Part shown: piece after piece, positions 1 through 5,553 of the stretch
Layout of the letters: the number at the start of each line of letters is the position of its first letter
How positions within the stretch are numbered: position 1 is the first letter of the stretch
From: Ahrensia sp.
Lineage (GTDB): Bacteria > Pseudomonadota > Alphaproteobacteria > Rhizobiales > Rhizobiaceae
NCBI GenBank assembly: GCA_003233475.1
Contig: QILU01000203.1
Span: 1 to 5,553, forward strand
Direction of reading: 5' to 3'
DNA: 5,553 nucleotides
Notes under the pieces: model-generated
Database searches by the model: none
Seen by the model: only the letters and a program-made list of their open reading frames with translations
Told to the model about the DNA's origin: nothing
Translations under genes and position numbers: made by a program

Positions 1-531
1 ACCCGCACATGGCAGCGCGCAACGCGGGTGAGAATGGCACCGGGAAATATAGACTCGCGAAATATGCTTTCCCCTGTGGTGCACATGGCCAGTGCACGGG
101 TGGTGGGCACGTTTAGCGCGGCCATGGCTTCCGACATGATGTACTCCCGCAACACCGGGCCAAGCCACGCCCGACCATCGCCGCCACGGGAAAACGGGGT
201 GCGGCCGGAGCCTTTCAGTTGAATATCAAAACGCTGATTATCATCGTCAATAACTTCACCCAGTAGCAAGGCGCGGCCATCGCCCAGCTGAGGTGCCCAA
301 GAGCCAAATTGCTGCCCCGCATAGGCCATCGCGAGGGGCTCTGCCCCGGCAGGCACATGGTTTCCCGCAAGAATTTCGATCCCCTGATCGGACATTTACG
401 CCCAGGCGCTTCGCCAGTTTTTCATTCAAACGAATGAGTTTTGGTTCGGTAACCGGAGACGGGTCAAGCTTGACATAAAACCGTTCCGGCAATCGAGCAT
501 AGCTGTTATCGAACTTAAAAGCGGTTGGCAC
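1..531 (-). pseudogene. selO: SelO-family protein adenylyltransferase (YdiU/UPF0061), 5' part, frameshifted and cut by the window edge
   Basis: SelO proteins are pseudokinases that transfer AMP from ATP to Ser, Thr or Tyr of target proteins and are linked to redox homeostasis. Seen here: a GTG start at 529-531, then a typical N-terminus (FDNSYARLPERFY, LIRLNEKLAKRLG). The frame then shifts between about 395 and 380. Left in the first frame, translation stops at 256-258 after 91 aa. In the shifted frame the family sequence resumes and stays open to position 3, about 130 codons: [82 protein letters not shown] carries the conserved ATP-binding lysine and REYIMSEAM its glutamate partner. The start follows the paaK stop by 4 nt, with AAAGGA (539-544) 7 nt ahead, so it probably depends on the paaK transcript. 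The family identity is secure. Whether the gene is truly broken or this is a sequencing error cannot be told. The C-terminal part lies outside the window. Confidence 0.88.
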
Positions 532-535
532 CGGA

Positions 536-1846
536 TTATCCTTTAGGTCTTTTGTCCACCACTCTTACCGCTTTACCTTCACTGCGTGCAACGCCGCCCA
601 CATCTTTCATTAAAATCTCTGCCGTTATTCCAATAACACTTTTGATACGGGTGGAGAGGTCGTTGGCCGCGCTTTCCCGACCTTCCTTATCGAGATTGTC
701 GGATCCCGCCTCCACATGCACCGTCATTTTGTCCATGCGGCCGGTGCGGGTTAACTCGATTTGGAAATGAGGGGAAAGTTCGCTCACCTTCATCAACTGC
801 TCTTCAATTTGAGTAGGAAAAACATTCACACCACGCAGGATTATCATGTCGTCTGAACGACCGGTAATTTTTTCCATTCGGCGCATGGAACGGGCGGTGC
901 CGGGCAAAAGACGGGATAAATCGCGGGTTCGGTAGCGGATAATCGGGAACGCTTCTTTGGTGAGGGAAGTAAAAACCAGTTCCCCCATTTCACCATCAGC
1001 CACGGGTGTGCCCGTATCCGGATTAATGATTTCGGGATAGAAATGATCTTCCCAGATTGTCGGCCCGTCTTTTGTTTCCACACATTCGTTGGCGACGCCT
1101 GGGCCGATGATTTCTGAAAGCCCGTAAATATCCACCGCGTGCATATCGAACGCCTGTTCAATTTCTTTGCGCATGGCGTTAGTCCATGGCTCCGCCCCGA
1201 ATATCCCGACCTGCAAAGATGTCTCCCGCGGATCAATGCCCTGTTCGCGGCAGGCATCAAGAATTGACAAGGCATAGGACGGGGTGACCATGATGGTGGT
1301 GGGTTTAAAATCATTGATCAGGGTGACTTGACGGGCTGTCATTCCACCCGATACCGGCACCACCGTACACCCCAGTTTCTCAGCCCCGTAATGGGCACCA
1401 AGGCCGCCGGTGAACAGGCCATATCCATAGGCCACATGCACCATATCGCCAGGTTTTGTGCCGGATGCGCGCAGGGAGCGGGCGACCACATCTGCCCACA
1501 TTTCAATGTCGTTTTTGGTGTACCCCACCACCGTGGGCTTTCCCGTGGTGCCGGAGGAGGCGTGGATTCGAACAAGTTTCTCGCGTGGAACCGCGAACAT
1601 GTCGAAGGGGTAATTGTCCCGCAAATCCTGCTTCACCGTGAACGGAAATTTAGCCAAATCCTCCAGGGATTGTAGATCATCCGGGTGCACCCCTGCGGCA
1701 TCAAAACTGGCTCTATAATGGGCAACATTTTCATAAGCATGGCTCAAGGACCATTTCATGCGCTTCAATTGAAGAGCGCTGATTTCGTCACGGGACGCTA
1801 TTTCAATCGGGTCTAAACTCGCACGGTCAGGGGTTAAATCCAACAT
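536..1846 (-). CDS. paaK: Phenylacetate-CoA ligase
   Basis: It makes phenylacetyl-CoA from phenylacetate, ATP and CoA (EC 6.2.1.30), the cytoplasmic entry step of the aerobic PA pathway. It has 436 aa, the usual PaaK length, and all landmarks of this adenylate-forming enzyme are visible: the P-loop-like SSGTTGKPT at 97-105, AYGYGLFTGGLG at 139-150, IFGAEPW at 215-221, YGLSEIIGPG at 241-250, YRTRD at 305-309, the hinge region GRSDDMIILRGVNVFP at 329-344, and near the C-terminus SEGKAVRVVD, whose lysine (425) is the expected adenylation catalytic lysine. The ATG at 1844-1846 is the only good start because an in-frame TAA lies four codons upstream. It is divergent from paaZ and shares a 106-bp control region with it. 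selO follows at 4 nt. The nearest purine-rich Shine-Dalgarno candidate (AAGGAA) is unusually far, about 17 nt, from the start. The annotation is nearly certain. Confidence 0.97.
   Translation of the reverse strand: MLDLTPDRASLDPIEIASRDEISALQLKRMKWSLSHAYENVAHYRASFDAAGVHPDDLQSLEDLAKFPFTVKQDLRDNYPFDMFAVPREKLVRIHASSGTTGKPTVVGYTKNDIEMWADVVARSLRASGTKPGDMVHVAYGYGLFTGGLGAHYGAEKLGCTVVPVSGGMTARQVTLINDFKPTTIMVTPSYALSILDACREQGIDPRETSLQVGIFGAEPWTNAMRKEIEQAFDMHAVDIYGLSEIIGPGVANECVETKDGPTIWEDHFYPEIINPDTGTPVADGEMGELVFTSLTKEAFPIIRYRTRDLSRLLPGTARSMRRMEKITGRSDDMIILRGVNVFPTQIEEQLMKVSELSPHFQIELTRTGRMDKMTVHVEAGSDNLDKEGRESAANDLSTRIKSVIGITAEILMKDVGGVARSEGKAVRVVDKRPKG
539..544 (-). promoter_or_regulatory. Ribosome binding site of selO inside the end of paaK
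   Basis: On the minus strand AAAGGA lies in the last codons of paaK, 7 nt before the GTG at 531. It supports this GTG as the selO start and suggests the two genes are translated from one message. No ATG fits the conserved N-terminus as well. Confidence 0.55.
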
Positions 1847-1850
1847 GATG

Positions 1851-1888
1851 TGTTACAAGGATTTCCTTTTTTTTCATTCCGTGTAACG
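1851..1888. promoter_or_regulatory. Widely spaced inverted half-sites, candidate PaaX operator (paaK/paaZ)
   Basis: GTTACA at 1852-1857 and TGTAAC at 1882-1887 are exact reverse complements, 30 bp apart start to start. Further matching pairs occur just inside (GGA at 1859-1861 against TCC at 1878-1880). The same hexamer pair at 31 bp lies before paaA. The left half sits in the paaK leader, between its possible ribosome binding site and its ATG, so a bound protein would block paaK transcription. Assigning it to PaaX is inference. Confidence 0.5.
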
Positions 1889-1896
1889 CTTACACG
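1880..1896. promoter_or_regulatory. 17-bp palindrome CGTGTAACGCTTACACG, candidate operator
   Basis: This is an exact inverted repeat with 7-bp arms (CGTGTAA and TTACACG) around CGC. It is the most symmetric element in the paaK-paaZ gap and contains the right half-site of the wider repeat. Compact palindromes of this size are typical sites for dimeric repressors. It lies where the -10 region of a paaK promoter starting from TTGACC (1909-1914, minus) would fall. The candidate binder is PaaX, or another PA-pathway regulator such as a TetR-type PaaR encoded elsewhere. Confidence 0.5.
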
Positions 1897-1942
1897 CAAT
1901 CCCCCATTGGTCAATATTAGGGATCTGCAGGGAATATGACAC

Positions 1943-1948
1943 GAGGAA
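1943..1948 (+). promoter_or_regulatory. Ribosome binding site of paaZ
   Basis: GAGGAA lies 4 nt before the ATG at 1953. It is a strong Shine-Dalgarno match at a slightly short spacing and supports this start. Confidence 0.7.
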
Positions 1949-1952
1949 TATT

Positions 1953-3980
1953 ATGAGCCTGATCGAGGTAAAGAGTTTTGCTGCGGGGAAATGGGTGGCA
2001 CCGGGCTCTAACACGCGCGCCATCCATAGTGCGGTGACCGGGGAGAAAATCGCCATTGCCGGAAGCGGCAAATTGGATTTCCAGTTGATGTTGGATCACG
2101 CCCGAGACCAAGGAGGCAGCGCCCTGCGTGAGCTTTCTTTCCACGATCGTGCCCGCGCCATCAAAACGCTGGCGCTCTATTTGAATGAGCACAAAGAAGC
2201 GCTTTATGAATTGTCTTTTATGGCCGGGTGCACCCGATCAGATTCATGGGTTGATATTGACGGGGGCATCGGCACGCTTTTTGCCTATGCCTCTATCGGG
2301 CGGCGCGAATTGCCTGATGGGCATACCTATCTCGATGGCAAAGTGGAGCAGCTTTCGCGTAATGGCACATTTGTGGGGCAACACATTTGCACACCAAAGC
2401 TTGGGGTTGGGGTTCACATCAATGCGTTTAATTTCCCGGTTTGGGGGATGCTGGAAAAACTCGCGCCCACATTGCTCGCCGGGGTTCCGGCAATAGTAAA
2501 ACCGGCCACGGCCACCTGCTACATCACCGAAGCCTGTTTCAAGCTGATGTTGGAAAGCGAGGCTTTTCCCCCCGGCTCATTCCAGCTGATAACCGGCGGT
2601 ACCGGTGATTTGCTTGATCGGCTGACGGCGCAGGATGTGGTGAGTTTTACAGGTTCTGCGGCGACCGCTCTGGGGCTTCGTTCCAACCCTCATATCCTCA
2701 AAAACTCAATCCCCTTTATTGCCGAACAGGACAGCTTAAATGCCACTGTGTTGGGGCCAGACGTTAGCGTTGGTTCTCCTGAATTCGATTTGTTCGTTAA
2801 AGAGGTGGTGAGCGAAATGACCACTAAGGCCGGGCAGAAGTGCACAGCCATTCGACGCATCATGGCACCTGAAGAACTGGTTGCACCGGCGATTGAAGCA
2901 ATTGACGCGAAGCTTTCAAAAATTCAAATCGGGCACCCGGCTTTGGAAGATACAGACATGGGGCCGTTGGTTTCTGAAGCGCAACGGTATGATGTGATGA
3001 CCATTGCCTGTCTCATTGAAGATGAGGCGAAAGCGATTGTCTCCCATGAAGGGTTGTTCGTGAACGGGGCTGATAGTGTCGCCGGGGCTTTTCTTGCCCC
3101 TCAGCTTTCTCATTGTGAAGATCCGGATGCGGCGAAAAACGTGCACGAGCTGGAGGCCTTTGGCCCTTTCGCAACCATCATGCCCTATCGCGATCTCGAT
3201 CATGCCTGTGCATTGCTTAACCGTGGTGGTGGTTCTCTCGTTGCCTCGGTTATTACCCATGATCCGCAGGTTGCGCGGAAAATTGCGGTTGGTTCAGCGG
3301 CCTGGCATGGGCGGATTTATATCAACGACCGCACCTCCATGAAAGAGAGCACGGGGCATGGTTCTCCCCTCCCCCATATGGTCCATGGCGGCCCTGGCCG
3401 TGCTGGCGGCGGTGAAGAATTGGGGGGTATCCGTGGGGTAATGCACTATATGCAACGCACTGCGATACAGGGTTCTCCCGATATGATTTCGGCGGTTGGT
3501 GAAACATGGATTCCGGGTGCAAAAATAAGTGAAAAAGACACCCATCCGTTCACCCGCAAATTTGACGAACTTACCCTTGGCGAGACGTTGAAAACAAAAT
3601 CGCGCACCATCACGCTGGAAGACATTGAGACATTTGCTCATTTCACCGGGGACACATTTTACGCCCACATGGACGAGGAAGCCGCGAAGGCCAATCCGTT
3701 TTTTCCCGGGCGGGTGGCCCATGGGTATTTGTTGCTGTCATTTGCGGCGGGATTGTTTGTACAGCCCGACCCCGGCCCGGTGTTGGCCAATACCGGCTTG
3801 AGCGATTTGGTTTTTGAAAAACCGGTATCCCCAGGAGACAGCATTCGAGTAACCCTGACCGTCAAACGCAAGACCCGGCGCAATGATGAATATGGCGAAA
3901 TGCAGTGGCATGTGGCGCTACACAATCAAAATGATGAGCCGGTGGCCACCTATACCCTTCACACCATGAACAGCTATTAA
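1953..3980 (+). CDS. paaZ: Bifunctional oxepin-CoA hydrolase / 3-oxo-5,6-dehydrosuberyl-CoA semialdehyde dehydrogenase
   Basis: PaaZ opens the oxepin-CoA ring through its C-terminal MaoC-like hydratase domain (EC 3.3.2.12) and oxidises the resulting reactive aldehyde with its N-terminal NADP-dependent aldehyde dehydrogenase domain (EC 1.2.1.91). The 675 aa match the full fusion (about 680 aa in E. coli). ALDH landmarks, roughly residues 1-515: [20 protein letters not shown] at 158-177, KPAT at 183-186, FTGS at 232-235, the general base E258 in AEQDSLNA, and the nucleophile C297 in [11 protein letters not shown]. The hydratase domain, about 530-675, has [10 protein letters not shown] with catalytic D567 and H572, then [20 protein letters not shown]. 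Both active sites look intact, so hydrolysis and oxidation should be coupled; enzymes lacking the dehydrogenase activity release a tropone-type dead-end product. paaX follows after 1 nt, so the two are probably one transcript. GAGGAA precedes the start. Confidence 0.97.
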   Translation: MSLIEVKSFAAGKWVAPGSNTRAIHSAVTGEKIAIAGSGKLDFQLMLDHARDQGGSALRELSFHDRARAIKTLALYLNEHKEALYELSFMAGCTRSDSWVDIDGGIGTLFAYASIGRRELPDGHTYLDGKVEQLSRNGTFVGQHICTPKLGVGVHINAFNFPVWGMLEKLAPTLLAGVPAIVKPATATCYITEACFKLMLESEAFPPGSFQLITGGTGDLLDRLTAQDVVSFTGSAATALGLRSNPHILKNSIPFIAEQDSLNATVLGPDVSVGSPEFDLFVKEVVSEMTTKAGQKCTAIRRIMAPEELVAPAIEAIDAKLSKIQIGHPALEDTDMGPLVSEAQRYDVMTIACLIEDEAKAIVSHEGLFVNGADSVAGAFLAPQLSHCEDPDAAKNVHELEAFGPFATIMPYRDLDHACALLNRGGGSLVASVITHDPQVARKIAVGSAAWHGRIYINDRTSMKESTGHGSPLPHMVHGGPGRAGGGEELGGIRGVMHYMQRTAIQGSPDMISAVGETWIPGAKISEKDTHPFTRKFDELTLGETLKTKSRTITLEDIETFAHFTGDTFYAHMDEEAAKANPFFPGRVAHGYLLLSFAAGLFVQPDPGPVLANTGLSDLVFEKPVSPGDSIRVTLTVKRKTRRNDEYGEMQWHVALHNQNDEPVATYTLHTMNSY

Positions 3981-3981
3981 A

Positions 3982-4806
3982 ATGCGTGATTTCGACGCCC
4001 TGTTAGAGCGGGTAAACAAAATTGAAAAACTGCGCGTTTGGTCGTTGATTATGACTTTCTTCGGCGACGCTGTGGTACCCCGTGGCGGGGTGGTTTCGGC
4101 GCGCTCCGTGGGGCTGGTGATGGGGCGTCTTGGAATTGAGGCGGGGGCGGTGCGAACTGCATTTTCCCGGCTGGCAAGCGATGGCTGGGTCATCCGGGAA
4201 AAAACCGGCCGCAACGCGTTCTACCGCCTTTCAAAAAGCAGCGCTGAAACATTTGATAAAGCAGCGGCCCGAATTTATGCCCCCCGGCGACAAGGCGATA
4301 TTGCAAACTCAAACTGGCTGATTGCGATTACGGAAAGAGATAGCGCAGGGGATATGGCCTGGGCGGAACAATTTGAAGGGCTGTGTTTGGCCTCCAATAT
4401 TGCAATATTTTGCGAACCGAACGCCCCCTTGCGCGAAGTGGCGCGAGTGGAAGAATGTTTGATGCTGGAAGGAAACTCCCTTTCCACACCACCCTGGTTG
4501 AAACACTGGGTGGAACCGGAGAACAACCGGAAAGCCTATCTCGATTTAATAAAACTGTTCAATGAATACTCGCCAAAAAACAATTTGGACGCCATCGCTG
4601 CCCGCACGCTTCTGATCCATCAATGGCGCAGACTGTTGTTACGAACCCCCAATCTTCCAAATGCACTTTTTTCCAAGGACTGGCCGGGATTCACGGCGCG
4701 CGAAATGGTTGGAAAACTGTATCAGGAAATATTGCCCCAATCAGAAAGCTGGCTCAACAACGAAATAAAAGGGCAAAACCCGGATATGTCGGGGAGATTC
4801 ACATAA
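3982..4806 (+). CDS. paaX: Phenylacetic acid degradation operon repressor PaaX
   Basis: PaaX is a transcriptional repressor that releases DNA when it binds phenylacetyl-CoA. At 274 aa it is somewhat shorter than the E. coli protein (about 316 aa). Seen: the family signature LRVWSLIMTFFGDAVVPRGG at 17-36; a winged-helix N-terminal domain with helix-turn-helix at about 40-68 (VRTAFSRLASDGWVIREKTGRNAFYRL at 57-83 spans recognition helix and wing); a middle domain at about 108-180; and the PaaX C-terminal domain with RTLLIHQWRRLLLRTPNLPNALF (208-230) and DWPG (233-236). The ATG follows the paaZ stop by 1 nt with no convincing Shine-Dalgarno sequence, so translation is probably coupled to paaZ. 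Being co-transcribed with a likely target would give negative autoregulation. The inverted GTTACA/TGTAAC sites on both sides of paaZ-paaX are its likely operators (inference). The last ~20 residues are not recognisably conserved. Confidence 0.95.
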   Translation: MRDFDALLERVNKIEKLRVWSLIMTFFGDAVVPRGGVVSARSVGLVMGRLGIEAGAVRTAFSRLASDGWVIREKTGRNAFYRLSKSSAETFDKAAARIYAPRRQGDIANSNWLIAITERDSAGDMAWAEQFEGLCLASNIAIFCEPNAPLREVARVEECLMLEGNSLSTPPWLKHWVEPENNRKAYLDLIKLFNEYSPKNNLDAIAARTLLIHQWRRLLLRTPNLPNALFSKDWPGFTAREMVGKLYQEILPQSESWLNNEIKGQNPDMSGRFT

Positions 4807-4812
4807 TTCAAT

Positions 4813-4853
4813 ATGTTACAAAATTTGCTATTCTTCACCATTTCTTGTAACAT
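4813..4853. promoter_or_regulatory. Exact 9-bp inverted repeat ATGTTACAA / TTGTAACAT, candidate PaaX operator of paaA
   Basis: The arms lie at 4813-4821 and 4845-4853 with 23 bp between them. The core hexamers GTTACA (4815-4820) and TGTAAC (4846-4851) are 31 bp apart start to start, close to three helical turns, so both face the same side of the DNA. The same hexamers recur at 30 bp in the paaK-paaZ gap. The left arm sits just upstream of the proposed -35 and the right arm overlaps the proposed -10, a geometry suited to repression. The right arm also enters an 8-bp palindrome, AACATGTT (4849-4856). The assignment to PaaX is inferred. Confidence 0.6.
4825..4853 (+). promoter_or_regulatory. Putative sigma-70 promoter of paaA
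   Basis: TTGCTA (4825-4830) and TAACAT (4848-4853) each match four of six consensus bases and are separated by the ideal 17 nt. Transcription would start near 4860, leaving a leader of about 20 nt that still contains the weak ribosome binding site. The -10 coincides with the right arm of the inverted repeat. It is plausible from sequence only. Confidence 0.45.
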
Positions 4854-4879
4854 GTTCATAAAAGAAATGGAAAAACAGC

Positions 4880-5553
4880 ATGTATTCACAAGGCTTGATT
4901 GATTCCAATATTGAAGTGGAGGAAACGGAGGAGTTTCTGACTGCATTTCAGGCGCGTATTGACCGCGAGGAAAAGATTGAACCCAATGACCCCATGCCTT
5001 TGGCGTATCGCAAAACGCTGATCCGCCAGATCGGGCAACACGCCCATTCGGAAATTGTCGGCATGTTGCCGGAAGCAAACTGGATCACCCGCGCCCCCAC
5101 CTTGCGCAGAAAAGCGGCGCTACTGGCCAAGGTTCAAGACGAGGGTGGGCACGGACTTTATCTTTATGCGGCGGCTGAAACTCTTGGGGTTTCCCGTGAG
5201 CAAATGACCGAAGAATTGCTTTCCGGCGCAGCTAAATATTCTTCGATCTTTAATTATCCGACCCTCACCTGGGCCGATATAGGAATAATCGGCTGGCTGG
5301 TGGACGGGGCCGCGATCATGAATCAGGTGCCGCTTTGCCGATGTTCATTTGGGCCCTATGCCCGCGCCATGGTGCGGGTTTGCAAGGAAGAAAGTTTTCA
5401 CCAAAGGCAGGGATATGAGTTGACCATGAAACTGGCTGAAGGCTCATCAGAACAAAAAGAAATGGCACAGGATGCGTTGAACCGCTGGTGGTGGCCTTCT
5501 TTGATGATGTTCGGCCCCCACGATGCTGACAGCGCCCACGGGGAACAATCGAT
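4880..5553 (+). CDS. paaA: 1,2-phenylacetyl-CoA epoxidase, subunit A (catalytic), cut by the right edge
   Basis: PaaA is the diiron oxygenase subunit of the PaaABCE ring 1,2-epoxidase (EC 1.14.13.149), which works in complex with PaaC and takes electrons from the reductase PaaE. The window holds 224 codons of about 325 expected. The sequence is open to the edge and very close to the E. coli protein: [20 protein letters not shown] at 43-62, [13 protein letters not shown] at 67-79, [11 protein letters not shown] at 119-129, GPYARAMV at 158-165, [10 protein letters not shown] at 204-213. The six expected iron ligands are all present: E58, E88 and H91 (EGGH), D142 (LVDGAA), E171 and H174 (ESFH). 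The N-terminus is about 16 residues longer than in E. coli, which I recall as normal for alphaproteobacterial forms. The ATG at 4880 gives this form; the next Met is at residue 39. The gene has its own likely promoter and operator in the gap before it. The paaBCDE genes are expected to the right. Confidence 0.96.
   Translation, partial: MYSQGLIDSNIEVEETEEFLTAFQARIDREEKIEPNDPMPLAYRKTLIRQIGQHAHSEIVGMLPEANWITRAPTLRRKAALLAKVQDEGGHGLYLYAAAETLGVSREQMTEELLSGAAKYSSIFNYPTLTWADIGIIGWLVDGAAIMNQVPLCRCSFGPYARAMVRVCKEESFHQRQGYELTMKLAEGSSEQKEMAQDALNRWWWPSLMMFGPHDADSAHGEQS

Larger units (their letters stand above)
1847..1952. promoter_or_regulatory. Divergent paaK/paaZ control region
   Basis: These 106 bp must hold the promoters of both paaK (leftward) and paaZ (rightward). 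For paaK, the minus strand shows a good -35-like TTGACC at 1909-1914. The matching -10 would fall on the palindrome at 1880-1896, but no clear TATAAT-like box is there. For paaZ, only weak boxes can be proposed (CTTACA at 1889-1894 and AATATT at 1913-1918, 18 nt apart). The region also holds three copies or near-copies of a GTTACA/TGTAAC half-site. Regulation by PaaX is inferred from the gene context; the exact promoter positions are uncertain. Confidence 0.6.
4807..4879 (+). promoter_or_regulatory. paaX-paaA intergenic control region
   Basis: These 73 bp are AT-rich and separate paaX from paaA. The gap holds the 41-bp inverted-repeat element, a promoter-like pair and the paaA leader. I see no GC-rich hairpin followed by a T run, so no intrinsic terminator for paaZX is evident and read-through into paaA is possible. 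A weak Shine-Dalgarno sequence (ATGGAAA, 4867-4873) lies about 6-8 nt before the paaA ATG. Confidence 0.6.

Noticed and set aside
28..222. Plus-strand 64-codon open frame in the selO region
   Set aside because: It lies antisense to the well-conserved SelO frame; no independent support.
295..330. YAGQQFG in SelO where many homologues have YSGHQFG or YAGHQFG
   Set aside because: A single His to Gln change is not evidence of lost function, and I cannot check how common it is without an alignment.
844..1314. Open frame of 156 codons on the minus strand inside paaK
   Set aside because: It overlaps strongly conserved paaK codons in another frame, has no family resemblance and is a shadow of the coding bias.
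3294..3722. 142-codon open frame antisense to paaZ
   Set aside because: It lies opposite the conserved ALDH/MaoC region, its composition is unlike a real protein and it has no binding site or context.
4813..4853. The inverted repeat as a transcription terminator of paaZX
   Set aside because: The arms are AT-rich, the loop would be 23 nt and no T run follows, so an operator fits better.
4722..5078. 118-codon antisense frame over the paaX end, the gap and the paaA start
   Set aside because: It covers the proposed promoter and conserved PaaA residues on the opposite strand. A chance open frame is more likely.
5141..5153. EGGH instead of the E. coli EAGH in the PaaA iron-binding motif
   Set aside because: The iron ligands E and H are kept. 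I recall glycine at this position in other PaaA proteins, so it is probably normal variation.

Overview
The window is a chromosomal segment of a phenylacetate (PA) degradation locus. It holds paaK, paaZ and paaX complete, the first ~224 codons of paaA, and the 5' part of a selO-family gene whose reading frame is broken. The proteins resemble those of Proteobacteria. The paaX-type regulator, the PaaA N-terminus and the SelO-like sequence best fit an alphaproteobacterium of moderate GC, but this is inferred from remembered family features, not from a search.

Layout, left to right. (1) 1-531, minus strand: start of selO (protein adenylyltransferase, YdiU/UPF0061 family). It begins 4 nt after the paaK stop, and its frame shifts near 380-395. 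(2) 536-1846, minus: paaK, phenylacetate-CoA ligase. (3) 1847-1952: a 106-bp divergent control region with an exact 17-bp palindrome and a wide pair of inverted GTTACA/TGTAAC half-sites. (4) 1953-3980, plus: paaZ, the full ALDH-MaoC fusion. (5) 3982-4806, plus: paaX, the PA-CoA-responsive repressor, 1 nt after paaZ and almost certainly co-transcribed with it. (6) 4807-4879: a 73-bp gap with an exact 9-bp inverted repeat, ATGTTACAA/TTGTAACAT, that brackets a plausible promoter. (7) 4880-5553, plus: paaA, the catalytic subunit of the ring epoxidase, cut by the right edge.

How the genes work together. PaaK activates phenylacetate to phenylacetyl-CoA. PaaA, with partner subunits presumably encoded just to the right, epoxidises the ring. 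After isomerisation to oxepin-CoA by PaaG (not in the window), PaaZ hydrolyses the oxepin ring and oxidises the resulting aldehyde, leading into beta-oxidation. PaaX is expected to repress the pathway until phenylacetyl-CoA accumulates. The same hexamer pair, at nearly the same spacing (30 and 31 bp start to start), lies in both intergenic regions. This is the most informative unexplained signal here and a good candidate for the PaaX operator.

The catabolic pathway itself is known; I see no sign of a new system. The points that deserve checking are the shared operator architecture, the broken selO and its close linkage to paaK. No RNA genes, CRISPR arrays, insertion sequences or convincing terminators were seen.
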